Counted from the first letter of the stretch, positions 45,257 to 57,664 are shown. The stretch: DNA of 64,000 bases from Pyxicephalus adspersus (GCF_032062135.1 NC_092858.1:165938664-166002663); one strand, 5' to 3'. The notes: generated by a model not told the origin, from the letters alone. Translations and numbers: made by a program.

Positions 45257-45647
45257 CTACCTGGCCAAAAAAGTCACCACCATGATTGATTTACCTAAGC
45301 ACATGGTTCAGCAATGTTATGTGCCAAAAAATGAGGTCAGCTGACTCCATAAATATACTGAAAGACCAGGATTTTCCATCAATGGATTTTTTGTCCTGTG
45401 ATGCGGAACCACGGGCCAAAATGACAATTGCTGGATTAATTGGGCTCATATTGTTAAAGGTTAATGGTTAAGGGGTCATGAGATTTCATTTTCACCCATG
45501 GATTGGCCACCGCGGTATCCAGATCTTGGGATGCCCTGGATATATGCGGCACTCCAACTCCCCCATCATTAATGCAAGATCTTTGCAAAGATTGAATGCA
45601 GACACAGGACAGAAATCAATGTGTGACTTTTTTTCTGGCCAGGCAGT
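45257..45647 (+). mobile_element. Tc1/mariner-like element, internally deleted
   Basis: Ends CTACCTGGCCAAAAAAGTCA and, inverted, ACTTTTTTTCTGGCCAGGCA, flanked by TA (45255-45256 and 45648-45649), the invariant Tc1/mariner target duplication (ends accurate to one base). The part from about 45495 to 45615 resembles the 3' part of a Tc1-like transposase gene at DNA level (CATGGATTGGCCACCGC, TTGGGATGCCCTGGA, CTCCCCCATCATTAATGCAA), with frame breaks. The first half of the gene is missing, so it is non-autonomous. Confidence 0.7.
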
Positions 45648-45659
45648 TATATCCAACTC

Positions 45660-47195
45660 AGAAGGGTAGCAGCACCTTTTCAAAATCCACAGTACATACA
45701 AACAGGATCTTTTCCAATATATAAAAAATAAGTAAAATTTTGCAGCCTGCTTTATATATTTATTGATTAATAAATGGCACGCAGTATATAGCAAAAATTA
45801 CAAGAATCAACCTCATTCCTCAATCATCAGTAAGTCAGTATCCTTGCCCCATCCTTGTTCTCTTTTTGCCCCATTCTCTTTCCAACCTCTCTCTCCTATA
45901 TAGCTCTCATTTTTTAATGTCATTTTTAACTTATTTCCATACTCCACCATGACACCGTCTCTTTTCTCTTTCATGTATGACAGCAGGATAAGCCATGTAA
46001 CTCACACCAGTGGAGTGTAACAAGCACCTAGAATGACTGTGTAAGGATCAGTGTCTATGATGACATATTTACTGTACAATATCAGAGAATTATCTGCTTC
46101 TGCATGGTTGAGAGCACCTGCAGACAACACATGTGGGTGGAGATGTCATTCAGACTCAGGATCCCTTACACAATGTATTCTGCAAGTGTCTGTGATGTCA
46201 CCTCTACTATTCCTGTATTCCTTTCTTTACTTTCATCTCAAAGTCAGACTTTAAAGAAGAATTAACATCCAATTACAAAGCAGGAGAAAGGTTTAAATAT
46301 GAGATTGTTCAGCCAATATATATAACCCTTTCCCTACTTTCTAATAAACTAAAGGAATTGAGGAATTTTTTCACTTACCCAAGTGAGCAATGTGCAATAT
46401 CCAATACAAGGGAATAATTCACATTGCAACAGAACAATCTGCATTCCTTTATTAAATCAACGTCTCTCTGTTTGGTTCTGGTACCTCCACTATATCATCT
46501 GCTCATGGTCAGTTTTAGGGTAGGGCAACAGGTCAATGGCCATAAATAATAGATTCAGCAGAAAGAGCGGGAGGCGCTCATAGCAGGTGTGCAAAGCAGA
46601 AAAGTCCATAAATCTCATCAATAGAGCCCCCAAGAGACAAAAGTTGCCAGGTGGTCGCTTTTTTTGAGCAACCAAAAAAATAAATATTAATTTTGAGTGA
46701 ATTGACTCTTTAACCTATAGTAACAGGCTACAATATGTTCACTCAAACATAGAGCACAGCATACCTGCTGAATATATCAGTTTTTTAAGCTAGATTTTGT
46801 TGCATTACAACAGTGATCCTGGAACACACTTACCAGCGACGCTACATCACACCAATATATAATAATTCTAAGAAGTTTCCTAAAACCACCAATCAGATTT
46901 ACACAAGTCTTGGAATTTGGATGTGATTGATGATGCAGAACGCAGAGAAGCGCAGGCACCCAACACAGGCTATAGGAAGTGAACTCCAACCGACCCTTTT
47001 TTAGTTGTGTGCCCCTATTCTGCAGGAGGTTGGATTCAATTCAGAATAAGGTACACTTTCTTATTCTGAATGTATTAATTTAGGCACAACTGTTGTGGTT
47101 ACTGGATAGCTATTTTATTGCTTTCACCTGTTCCCTTAAACTGCTTTTAGATAAGTTTACATACACTACACTCATTTTATGCTCCTAATGCCCTA
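45660..47195. other. Unassigned sequence
   Basis: No exon recognised. Overlapping frames on both strands near 45478-45794 span the Tc1-like element and its flank. The others have no domains. Confidence 0.4.
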
Positions 47196-47198
47196 AAT

Positions 47199-47420
47199 CA
47201 GGGGTGCCCACACTTTTTTGGCTTGCGAGCTACTTTTAAAATGACCAAGTCAAAATGATCTACCAACAATAAAAACTTGAAACTTGGACTTAATAACTAC
47301 TGTGCATGGTAGAGTTTATTTTGAAAGGCAGGGCTCCGCTATCTACTCGCCTTACCTTTGGGACCTACCCCTGCCCTAATGTAAACTATTTACAAAGCAA
47401 TGGATTTCTCTCAAAGCTTC
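47199..47420 (+). mobile_element. Possible hAT-like element, left end only
   Basis: CAGGGGTGCCCACAC followed by TTGGCTTGCGAGCTAC resembles the left end of several vertebrate hAT-type short elements. The right end was not found. Confidence 0.35.
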
Positions 47421-47527
47421 TTTGTCCCTATAAAAGGTGAAATAAAAAAAAAGGACCTGGTGTGCCGATGCTTAAAACTCTGCTTCTAATTCCTCCTGCT
47501 GGTCCTCCTGCTCTGGTTCCTCTACAG

Positions 47528-47858
47528 TAGGGGTCCCCAACCCCCGGTTCGCTGCCCACTAGTCTGATAGTCCGTCTGACAGCTAGTCTACTAGTCTACC
47601 GCTTGGAGGGGTGCACCGGCTAGAGCCGCGGACTATAACCCCCATTTGTATCGCAGGCTCTGTGTCTCTGGACACAACCCGCCCACTCTCCCAATGCAGG
47701 CTCAAACCTACAATAGGAGAGTGGGCAGGTTCTGGCATCATGACATCACTCTGGGGGAACTTTCTTCCTCTTTGAGTGACACACAGCTCTCCACGCATGC
47801 ACGGTTCGGAGTCCATAATTTTAATGATCCATAGATCCGAAAAAGTTTGGGACCACTG
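47528..47858 (+). mobile_element. hAT-like non-autonomous element, family A, copy 2
   Basis: TAGGGGTCCCCAACC at the left pairs imperfectly with GTTTGGGACCACTG at the right. Flanks CTCTACAG (47520-47527) and ATCTGCAG (47859-47866) agree at 6 of 8 bases, as for an old hAT duplication. The body has GATCGCAGGCTC, TTCTGGCATCATGACATCAC and TTTGAGTGACACAC. The 119-codon minus frame 47583-47942 overlies it and is not a gene. Confidence 0.75.
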
Positions 47859-47949
47859 ATCTGCAGCACTTCTGGCGAAAGAGCTCGTAGTGGGAAGCAC
47901 AGGATTTTGGCACACCTGGCTATAGGTCCAATTACAACTCAAGAAAAAA

Positions 47950-48590
47950 ATGTAATAAATGGAAGCACACGACCAGTTTATAGATATGGTGGCTGCATTT
48001 ATTGGTTTGCTTTTCCATTATTTTCAATTCCAATTCTTTTTATTAGATAATCATGTTAGGAAATCTATACATAAACACCAATTAAATAAAAGAAGACAAA
48101 GTAAAATCATAAAAGTCCAAAAAGGTATATCCATGACAGAGCAAGCCCATGAGGGGTTAGAACAGAACAGTGAGTGCGAAGTAGTGGGGGAAGCCATTTG
48201 TAGTAGGCAAAGTTCAAGATGGTCTATGGAACTCCTGGGAGGGACATGTTTGTCTACATTCAGGACATATGTCTCTTCACCCATGAAAAGCGAAGGTAGG
48301 GGGTGGTTCTGTGCTATGTGGACTGATAGGAGAGAGATTTGGGCCTTACCTTGTGTGAGGAAGAGTGGGGTCAAATTTGGTCCACCACCAGATCCTGCTC
48401 AAGGAATGTGTAAGTACAGGAAACACCTTTTCCGGTATTCCCTGGTGATCCTATCAAGTACACATAGCAATGTCCTCCCGGCGTTAAAACTTTAGACTTG
48501 CCTCCAAATCTTGAAATCCCACATGGGTCCCCACAGCTGCCACCTTCACAACCATTTGAACACTTCTACGGCAGTGCCTGTTCTTAAAGA
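47950..48590. other. Unassigned sequence with a 178-codon frame
   Basis: The plus frame 47959-48495 is the longest in the window, but the translation shows no domain, and a 107-codon frame is open on the other strand over the same DNA. In reverse, AATAAAAAGAATTGG near 48045 could be a retroelement 3' end. Neither reading is strong. Confidence 0.35.
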
Positions 48591-48594
48591 ATCC

Positions 48595-48765
48595 ATATCT
48601 GCACATTTGACTAGTACCCCTCACTGCTGGCCCTATATGTTCCCCATGGGGCTGTCACAGGGAGACGCTATAATGTAGCCCTTCCTCAAGAGGTAGCTGT
48701 TCTTGGCGTGAGGAAGCAGTAAATGTCCTGCAACCTCACCCCAGGTGTGAACCCAGCCTTAAACA
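48595..48765 (+). repeat. Interspersed repeat family H, fragment 3
   Basis: CCCCTCACTGCTGGCCCTAT, CCCCATGGGGCTGTCACAGG, TAGCTGTTCTTGGCGTGAGG, CTGCAACCTCACCCCAGGTG, TGAACCCAGCC. The longest of three fragments (others at 15530 and 29325). Confidence 0.5.
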
Positions 48766-48769
48766 TGGG

Positions 48770-50815
48770 GGTTGTTTTGTTGTACATTAGTATTAGGCAA
48801 CAATGTAACTGATAACAAAATAAGACAATCAGAAAGCAGAAGGAGTTACAGCTCCTTGGATTTCCAGAAAGCTATTTTTAACTTTTGTGGAACAGATATA
48901 ACAAAGTGCTTTCAATGGTATATTTCACAGACCAATAGGGATCAAGTAAGAAAAGTTAACTGTTAGAGTTTATATACAGTTTAGATTTTATGTAGCCAAA
49001 ATAAAGATTATTAAGTCCATTTGGTGCCCCTGTTCAGCAGTCACTTGGGTGTTAACTTTATAACTCTGCACTACTGTTGGAGAAAGATTTTCGCATTAGA
49101 ACATTACACCATTTATAGTTGGCTCAAGCTGAGAATAAACCTGACCACATAAAAGTGTTATAGAGAGACTTCAGTACATACAGCCGAGACTCATTGTCTA
49201 CTATTAGGAATTAGGAGAAAAACAGACTTTTCTTGTAATGACGATCATCCCTCATTGTATATGTAATCCTCATAGACTTCCCGGAGGATCATGTAATGTA
49301 AAGCAGAAAGCTACATGTACACCTAACATTGCAGAGCAACAGCAACTGAAAAGAAACCACAGGGACTAAATGTAAAAAAACACGATTACTATAGGTATAA
49401 TAAGGTAACATAAAACCTAACTTTTTTTTATAGTAACTCCATCAATGCATATGTAGCCTCTACTCCAAATTGGAATTTGCATTTGGATGGGTAGCGATGG
49501 GTTTAGTTACCACACCCCACTGACAACAAGCAAAAAAACTAAATTTGTGGACAGCTTAAAGAAGAATTTGCATCTCCCATCTCTAAAAAATGTTTTGTTG
49601 ATAAATATATATTTACAAGTCCTTCTAATCCCATGTTGTCCTCTTCTACATGGCGATGCAGCTGCTGAATGCTCAATCCTATGCCACCATCTTGGTTCCA
49701 GTGCCAGCTGTTACTTCCCTTCCTTGGCATGTAAGATCCCAAGATTTCCAGTAGACTATGATATGATGGCCAGGTAGCTAGCATTTCAAGAAGGAGAAAT
49801 CAGAAAAACAACCATTATATGCTATCAATATAAATGTCCTATAAGGGCATACATAAAATTGGAGCATGCTTTCAATACGTCTAAATAATAATTAAAAATA
49901 ATACACCTAAAGTCAATAAGCATACACCAATATAAGTCAAATCATATGGCCTTTATATGACTGGATGAATATAATAGATAAAATGAATGTAGACTTCTCT
50001 TATTTGTACCCTTTTGCTTTTAAAAAATATACTATGGATATTATCTTGTTATAACTGTCAAAAAAAGAATACAATAAATACCTGTTGATTTGCAGAAAAT
50101 CAGGACCTGTATGTTGGAAAATAATAACTGTTTGTTCTTAGGTCTAGACACACTTTTTCCTCATTTGATTTACAGCTTCTTTGTAGCTTGTGAAAACACA
50201 AGTCACATTGATATGTCTATACTGATTTATCATGGCTGTTTTTGGGCAACTTTTGAAGTGGTGTATAGTTTCCCAGCTTGTTTCTACATGGCCTTTGGCT
50301 GAATGTGAAAATTATATCTGACAATATATAGTTGTTTGTGACAGGTGAAAGGCTATCATATAGAGTTGTCAATCTCCAAAATTAGGTTCTTCATGTACTT
50401 TACACTATGGGTATGGGAAATCACTGGGTAGGTGGAGTTGGGAAAGTATTTGTGAACACCCCTCAATACCCAAAAAATATAGAACGCAAGCATGTGACAC
50501 CCATAACCAATATCACTTTTGGGCGTACCAACCCTTTAAAGCGTTCTTTTTGCACGACAGGTATTGACGGTCTTGGGAATCCTAATATTTGCATGTTTGT
50601 ATAGCAACAAAGTTGTCTTGTGCCCAGTTCTCTTTGACACCATCACCATGGCTAAAAAAAACTAGGGACGGTCCCAGAAGTTTGTGTATGACTTCAGCAT
50701 ATTTACAGAACCTTGGTCCGGTCCATGACGGATGGCGGAATGAATGGGGCACACAAGAACATGGGTCCTCTTTTCTTTTACTGTACAAATATGAAACATT
50801 TGTATTGGCAGCAGT
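48770..50815. other. Unassigned sequence
   Basis: No gene recognised. Frames near 49487-49784 are open on both strands with no domains. Confidence 0.4.
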
Positions 50816-50819
50816 GAAA

Positions 50820-51200
50820 TTTGCATTCTAAGCAGCTCATTAATTTTCGCCTTTCGTGAACTGACAACTCCGCGCTCCTTGTGTTTAAGCCGCCACACCC
50901 GCTCTTTGGCTAGGAGCAATTAAGTCCGAACTTGATCATTTATAATGCAAAGAGGTTATCATTGATTTTGTGCTGATTACTCATGGTAATGTTTTCTTTT
51001 ATGTGTGCTTAGCTTTTGTGGCTTCTTAGAATATGCAAAGCCTTTCAGGCAAATCTTTTCTATAGAGGCAGCTAAATAGCACTGTAAACTGACAACAGCT
51101 GGGTAAACAGGGCTGCCGGTGATATATTATTTTTTCACCATTATGATATAAGAATGCCAAGATAACGACAGTCACGCCCAGGTTCTCGGGACAAGTAGTT
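50820..51200. promoter_or_regulatory. Candidate conserved non-coding element
   Basis: Repeat-free block with CTCATTAATTTTCGCC near 50837, TTTATAATGCAAAGAGGTTA near 50939, ATTGATTTTGTGCTGATTAC near 50962 and CATGGTAATG near 50984. Clusters of homeodomain-like and HNF-like cores with no open frame across. The most enhancer-like block in the right half of the window, by texture only. Confidence 0.4.
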
Positions 51201-51409
51201 TCCTAAGGAAAGTGCAAATAAGTAGGAGGAAAAAAGATTCCAGGCAGCAGACCTAATCGGTTTTGTTTACTAAAGGCCAGAGATGATGAAGACATTGTAA
51301 AGTCATGGGCAGATAATTATTTAAAGCACATGTCTGCTTAGGATGGATCCTTCAATTGGAGGTGGACGTACTGTGCCAATAGTTGGTTTTCTGTTACTTT
51401 TTGCTACCT

Positions 51410-51690
51410 GGAAAGTAAGGAACTACTAGTGGTTAGATTCTTGGGTAGCTTAGATTGTGGTTATGGTTAAGTACTAAACACATGGGTTAAGATTTGGCAC
51501 TGGTGCAGAGAGGTTATGAGCAGGCGTCAAGTAGGAAGCGGTGAATGTTAGGCACCAAGAAGGGTTGGTTGAGTACCAGGAAGAGAAAGTAAGGATAGAA
51601 ATGGGTTAAGGTTGGGCACCAAGGAAGGTAAAGATTTGAGGATAATATTAGGCAGCAATATGGGATTTCAACACTGGAGGTAGCATAAAT
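51410..51690 (+). repeat. Degenerate minisatellite, units about 25-35 bp
   Basis: Units resembling GGGTTAAGGTTGGGCACCAA followed by GGAAGG recur: GGTTAAGATTTGGCACTGG, GAATGTTAGGCACCAAGAAG, GGTTAAGGTTGGGCACCAAG, ATATTAGGCAGCAA. Diverged and non-coding. Confidence 0.6.
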
Positions 51691-51699
51691 CTGACAAGG

Positions 51700-52635
51700 T
51701 AGCAAATTCTGCAGCTTCTCTCTGTAGGGCTCTGCCGGTGTGATCTACAGTTGTCCAATGGTGTCAAAGCAAATAGGAAGGTGAGCGTCAAACTCCAACT
51801 ACTAGTTCTAATTACTCTGTAATGTAAGATAAATGATTCGACTTGGATAGTGTGTCATAATAACTTCCGCATGGAGTGGACCACAGGATTCCCTATGGGC
51901 CATGAGAATTCTGCAGTAACCAGACTTCTTAAAAAGCAAATTTGAGCACTCTTTAAAAATAATGCTGTTCTAGCTGCCTCTTCCTGTGTCCAGGGACCAA
52001 TCAGGTATACTGAAGTCTAGTTGCGGAACATACGAAGAGTTTCATGACCCCACAAAATTCTGAAGCTGGATTTGCATCCAAGTGTCCAGAGGTTCATGTA
52101 TCTTATACTTAAATAGAGATAAACATGGACAGATATTATATCAAGATGCACGGTGGCATTCAAATGATGTTGAATTGGTAATAAGCATGTCCCATTACCT
52201 TCACTAGTACTCCACCACCAGAAGAACACTGTCTACTGGCACAGACAAGATGTATTCATGGAGTCATGGTGTATATACCTAATTCTGACCCTACTATCTG
52301 TATGCTCCAGAACAACACACAGTCTCAAAGAAAAGCAAGCACATGTGGGTTCCTCAAAATACTATTTATAAGCGGACTGTCACTTGACGCGTGAATATTC
52401 AGAGAAATTCAAGTGTGCCAGTACTCCTTTGTGACTATGTAGGCTTACTTGGAGGTCAGCATGAGGCTATATATAAGGTTTGAGTGGTTGCTTCCATTGC
52501 ATGTCCCTGAAAGTTTTCAATTTATTAAGTCAGGTGATGTTCAAGGAAGGTTCAAGAGAAGGTTCAAGAATGTGGAGAGCTGTTAGTTAGAGAGTTAGTT
52601 AAAAATCTATATCTAGGAAAGCTAAAATATTTGAT
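51700..52635. other. Unassigned sequence
   Basis: No exon recognised. A 70-codon minus frame at 52017-52229 lacks a domain. Confidence 0.4.
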
Positions 52636-52639
52636 CAAG

Positions 52640-53812
52640 GAGTATCCCAAACAAATTCAGCCTCCTGTTTCTTTTCTTTTTTTTTGGTTACCTCTTTTCT
52701 GCCAAAAAAAAATCTTCTTGTGGAGTTTAAAATCTCCTGGATCCTTCATGTTATTGAAGCAGGGAGTGGTTTGCAGGGTGTCCTACATGGTGAGGGGTCT
52801 CTGTAAAGCTCGATAGGCTCAGAGAAGATTGGTCACCCAATACACAGGTAATTGGTTTATTCCAGGAAGGCATATTCATCGTTTCAACCACCTGGTCCAA
52901 AATAGAGAATTACCAGTTTCAGAGGCTTTCCGTTACACCCAAGTTCTTTTATCCATTCTAAAATGTCCAAAAGCTCCCCTCCTTGCTGCAAAACGCTATT
53001 TGAGAGTTCCTGCAAATCTTTGGGAGACTCTGGGCCAGATTTCAATTTTATGCTCTGCACTTTCGACCCCCTCTTCTTAAGTACTCTATATTAAAACTTG
53101 GGAAAGTGACCTAGATAAAACCTGGGAATTGGAGGAGTGGATCGAGTTTGCTCGCAATATTTTCAAGGTTTAACTTAATGTTAATTCGGTCAAAATGAAC
53201 TATAAGGTTGTTATGTTAGTACTTAGTCCCAACAAAGTTGACTAAATCCCTAGTTCCTCTCCCCTTTGTTTCAGAGGTTGTGGTGGACTAGGTGATATGG
53301 AACATATATGGTAGTCTTGCCCGGAGGCGCAGGAATTCTGGAAGAAGATGTTTCTCCTCCTCTCTTCCATTATTCAAACCCTGCTTTCTATTAGCCCGGA
53401 ATGTGCCCTGCTGAGCAAAATTGATATTCTGCTGCCCAAATACACCAAAAAATTCAGTAACTATATGCTTCTGGTGGGAAGAATTACTCTTGCCAGATCA
53501 TGGAAGGCACCTTCCATATCGATGACTCCCCTATCAGTTAAACTCATTTGGATCATGGTGAATGACAAGCTTACCTGTATGGTCAAGGACACCCCTCATG
53601 TGTTTGAGCTTTCCTGGGATCCTTGGATAGCTCACAATTCACCGTCCTCGATTCCTCCTTAAAGTGGACATCTTACACCCTCCCCCATTTCCCCCCCCCA
53701 TTTTTGTGTTTACCCTATGTTTTTGTATAGTTGTTTTTTTAGCTTGTACAGTATTTATTTGTTTACTTGTTGTTTATGCAAATATTTGAGTAAAAACATA
53801 TTGAAGTATAAA
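52640..53812 (+). pseudogene. L1/Tx1-like LINE ORF2, C-terminal remnant
   Basis: One reading phase (52631-52816, 52829-53080, 53348-53662 and the DNA between) keeps a continuous relationship to the C-terminal third of L1/Tx1-type ORF2, broken by several in-phase stops. Visible landmarks are an FLWSLKSP segment, a KTWESDLDKTWELEEW segment with the next stop after about ten residues, MNYKVVMLVLSP, and a Cys/His cluster near 53267-53327 (CFRGCG...HIW, a stop, then SCPEAQEFW), which corresponds to the C-terminal zinc-knuckle-like region. The catalytic reverse transcriptase and endonuclease are absent. The 3' end is near 53812 in an A-rich stretch. Dead, 5'-truncated copy. Confidence 0.75.
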
Positions 53813-53819
53813 AATGGAT

Positions 53820-56655
53820 ACCCGGCAACTTTGTCTTATTTATTATAGTTAAGGATACTAGAGAAAGCTTGAAGAAGTACCCGAAATTTTTGGTATACCC
53901 AGCCAACAGGAAGGCAGGGATATAAAGCAAACAGTAAGCTTTTAAAACATATTTACCCTTAAAAACTAACAAATACCAAGGCTAGAAATCTGCTTTAAAT
54001 TGCCAGGAACAGCCTGTAGATGGTTGATTCCAAGGGAATTTTCTTTCCGGTGTTATTATAATGTGTAATGTTCTGTTGCGCAATGAAGTTGGCATGGAAT
54101 TTAGTGTAGTTGGACCCTGGATGTGGCAATACTCTGAGGACTTATTAAGAAACATTAAAGTCAATTTTAGGAAATGTAGTATTTCTCAGTAAAACTCAAC
54201 TTCTCATAAGTAGTCTGTTTTTTGGGAAAAACTAACACTGACTTTTTGTAATTGAAATAAACGTTTGCAAGTGAAAAACAAAACTTTTATTGGAAATATT
54301 AGCTACTAGCATCCGTACGTGGAATAGATATCCCAGAATATAATGCACGTTATCTTCGCACTTATATAATGTATAGGGATGCAAACGCAAAAAAATTTAA
54401 GAACGCTCTATTTTTAAGGAACTGTTATTTGGTTAGTTAGAGGTTCCATTTTTTCTGTAGTAATGCTAGTTGTCCTATAAAGACTGCGGTAGTTCTTCAA
54501 TGGATGTATGTATTTTTGTAAGGCTGTAGGATAAGGAGGTGATTTCGAGAATCAGAAGAAGTTGGTTGTTCCTATTAGGAGCTTAATTTGAGGTGTGCTT
54601 AAAAGGATATGTGAAAAAACTTCTGAGGAACCACAACCCTCCCATTGGGGCCATACCTCATTTTTTACCTTACCCCATAGGTTTTCTTCTATTTGTAGCT
54701 GTGCGAAAGAGTTGTGCAGAAACAAATTGTTTTTGGACAATTCCATTTTTTTCACCATTGGTAAATCTAGAAATAGATTAAAAATTAGCAAAAGTAGCAT
54801 ATGGAATAAGATGCTTTGAGGTTCATAAATAAATGGGGTTTAGCCCATGGGTGCTGAGAAGGTCATCTACCATTTGGGAACAACCAAGCCTGTTATAAAG
54901 GCCAAGAGGGATATTCTGTGACCCCAGAGATGCGGAGGGCCTCACTGGTATGTTCATTGAGGGCTTAAAGGTGCCAGGTTGATTTCTAAAAGCATGTTTG
55001 GTACTTCAAAAAGTTGAATAAGAGGCCAAAGTTGAGTGGATGGAAGTTGCTGGAGAACTTCACAGGAACTGGCCTCAATGTAAGTAACCAAACATCTGAT
55101 CCCTCGGGGAGGCTTTGTTAAGAGAATGTTGTGAAGCATGAGTACTAACCCAATTAGCCTATTCTGAATGTAAAGAGCCTCTGGGCTGCTGTGGTTCCCT
55201 GGCTGTATAAGGCTTCCCCCAAAAAAGAAATATCCAGTGCTTGGCTTATGGCCTGAGCAGAAAGTTTGCCCAGTTCCATGAATGGATCATAATACGTTTT
55301 TACATGCCTGGCATTATAAAGTAATAAAGCAAGAAACATGTATGCTCTATAATTGTTCTGTTGGTTTAAAATTTAATAGAGAGAATATAGCTAAAAGCTT
55401 AAGTAAAACACAGATTTGGAAAAAATAGGAGAAACACCAAAACCCTTCAAAAGCATAAAAGAGTATTAACAGGAGAAAATCCCTATAGTTGCTACCAAAA
55501 ATTCCTGGTGCAATATTTAGGAGGATTGTTATCCACCTCCTGTCCAGGAAACACACCAAGAAGTAAAAAGGAAAATCCCCCCGTGAACAGTGGTCCCCAT
55601 TGGAAGGTTTGCCCTCCCCTCCTGCTTTATTAGCAAATGTAAGATAATAGATTACTTTCTGTCCTAATGGCAATGATCACCAAGACAAATAAATACAGTG
55701 AATCTACTCAAAATAGATTCCAACCCTTTACTGCTCCTTTCAAAACTAAAAGTTTGAGCTACAATTACGCCAAAAAAACATTATGGTCATATTTAACTGA
55801 AAACTATAGCTGAGGGGACTAAATAAATAAGCAATGAGGCCACACAAGACCCAAGAAACACCACTACGCCATGCCCACCCTAGCATAATGGTACCATAAT
55901 TCACTTGCTCGGTTATAATACCATTAAGACAGTAAATGATACTGCTGAGTAAATTGATTTGTCTCTAGAAGGACACATTTACTGAATTTGTTCTTCAGTG
56001 GTTTTATATGTGAGCTTTAAGTAGGATTAGAACTGTCAATGCATCCAGTACTTGCTGTTTTCTATTTAGTTCGACGTCTCTATTTGTCAGGATTTCCCAG
56101 CTGAAGGGCTTTAGTCCAAGCTGATGTAGCCCTCTTCTTGTAACTCCGCTTCTATTCCTCTGCTGGGACTCTGTGCAGGGGCGTTCCACCAACAATCCAT
56201 TTCTCGGTCTGGCTGATGGAAGGACCACATGAGTAGTCATTATGCTCTGTCACTAAGCGGTTATATTCCGAGTGATGGAGAATAGGAAAATAAAACCACA
56301 CTATGTTTTTATTTTTTTTATTAGACAGAAAAAACTTATAGGAAGAAATAACATGCTGATTTTTCAATGGCTTATTTCACACAAACTAATTTTTCAGCTG
56401 CTTTTCTTTTTACGTAAAAGGAAGAAATAGAAAAGTGGACATTGGTGAAGACTCCCAGATGTCTATTGTTTACCAGGTTACCACCCTGTCCTTATACCAG
56501 TCCTTTGCCTAATTAATGCCACCCCTCTTCGTCTAACCACCAATAACAGGAACAGTTTCTCCTGCTAGGTTTCATTATTGATGGTTAGAGCAGATGAAGT
56601 TGTATTGAGATCCCAAGGATCAGAGATTCACAAATAATGTTCAACATAATAATCA
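53820..56655. other. Unassigned sequence, possible very old element
   Basis: Minus-strand frames between 54552 and 55673 are longer than expected for AT-rich DNA (up to 108 codons) but lie in different phases and show no recognisable motif. They might be remnants of an unknown element. No call is made. Confidence 0.35.
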
Positions 56656-56662
56656 CACAATG

Positions 56663-56884
56663 CTCCTGATTTATTGAAGCTCTTTAAGGCTGGATAGGAT
56701 ACACTTTCATCAGTGAAGCTGGGTAATCTAGCAAATCCGGAATGGATCTGGTCCAGGATTCAAAACATATACTAGCAAATAATAAATGCCTTTAAAGAAA
56801 TCCATTCCAGGTTTGCTGGATCACCGAGCTTCACTGATGAAAGTTGATCCTCTCCAGCCTTGGAGAGCTTTAATAAATCAATCC
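56663..56884. mobile_element. Palindromic MITE, copy 8
   Basis: CTCCTGATTTATTGAAGCTC ... and TAATAAATCAATCC at the ends. The arms hold GATACACTTTCATCAGTGAA and the inverted copy. Exact 5-bp flanks CAATG (56658-56662) and CAATG (56885-56889), the same word as at copy 6. Confidence 0.82.
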
Positions 56885-57088
56885 CAATGAGTGGGAAAGA
56901 TCTATTTTCTAACATATTTATGTTGGTGTTTATATTGCACCTAATGTCAAACCTATTACAAATATCGACCAGTGTATGGCCAGCATAAGGACCCGTTTAT
57001 ACAAGATTTGGGTCAAATGGGACCCCCTACCTTCTTTCCATTTTTAAATAAATTTAGGCATGGCTCTTTTCTTTCTCTAGCTGTAGAG

Positions 57089-57262
57089 GGCCTCTTGTAT
57101 TAAAGTTCCCCAAGGCTGGAGAGAATAAACTTTCATCAGTGAAGCTGGGTGATCCAACAAAATCTGGTCCAGGATTCAAAACACTTGCTAGCAAATAGCA
57201 AATGATTTAGAAAAAATCCACTCCAGGTTTGAAGGATCACCCAGCTTTACTGATAAAAGTGT
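57089..57262. mobile_element. Palindromic MITE, copy 9 (right end missing)
   Basis: GGGCCTCTTGTATTAAAGTT, CAAGGCTGGAGAGAATAAAC, TTTCATCAGTGAAGCTGGGT, then the inverted half up to GATAAAAGTGTAACCC, where it stops short of the terminal repeat. Confidence 0.7.
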
Positions 57263-57269
57263 AACCCAG

Positions 57270-57660
57270 ATCCCTGGAGGGGGCAGACGAGTGCAGACTA
57301 CTGAGGGAGTGGGAGATAAGGTAAGTACAACTGCACGTTTATGAGTATTTACAACTGCTATCACTGTTTTTATGTTTTTGAAAATTCACCATTAATTGTG
57401 GTCAGTAACGTTAGCAATACTCAGCAGACAGTTACACAGAAAATCTATGCATAGGTCACGTATTGTAATATTTGTTCAATATACAAAGAAAATACTTTCA
57501 GCTTGTCTGTTGACTGTGTAAATTGTTCATAAAGTGTTCAGCAGAAAAGATGACATGTCTGATATACATAATATATAGTCCTGCAGTGAGACGCTTGGAA
57601 GACAAATATATATTGCTGCTTTCCTGACCCTAGATATGGGGGTAAAGGAAGAATAATACT
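57270..57660. other. Unassigned sequence
   Basis: No gene or repeat recognised. Confidence 0.4.
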
Positions 57661-57664
57661 AATA

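Noticed and set aside
45132..45344. Frames with long IY repeats
   Set aside because: Direct translation of the (TA)n microsatellite.
47959..48495. Longest open frame, 178 codons
   Set aside because: No recognisable domain, a 107-codon frame is open on the opposite strand over the same DNA, and there are no convincing splice sites or start context.
54552..55673. Minus-strand frames as a possible retroelement gene
   Set aside because: They lie in different phases, contain no catalytic or structural motif I can name, and no terminal repeats were found.
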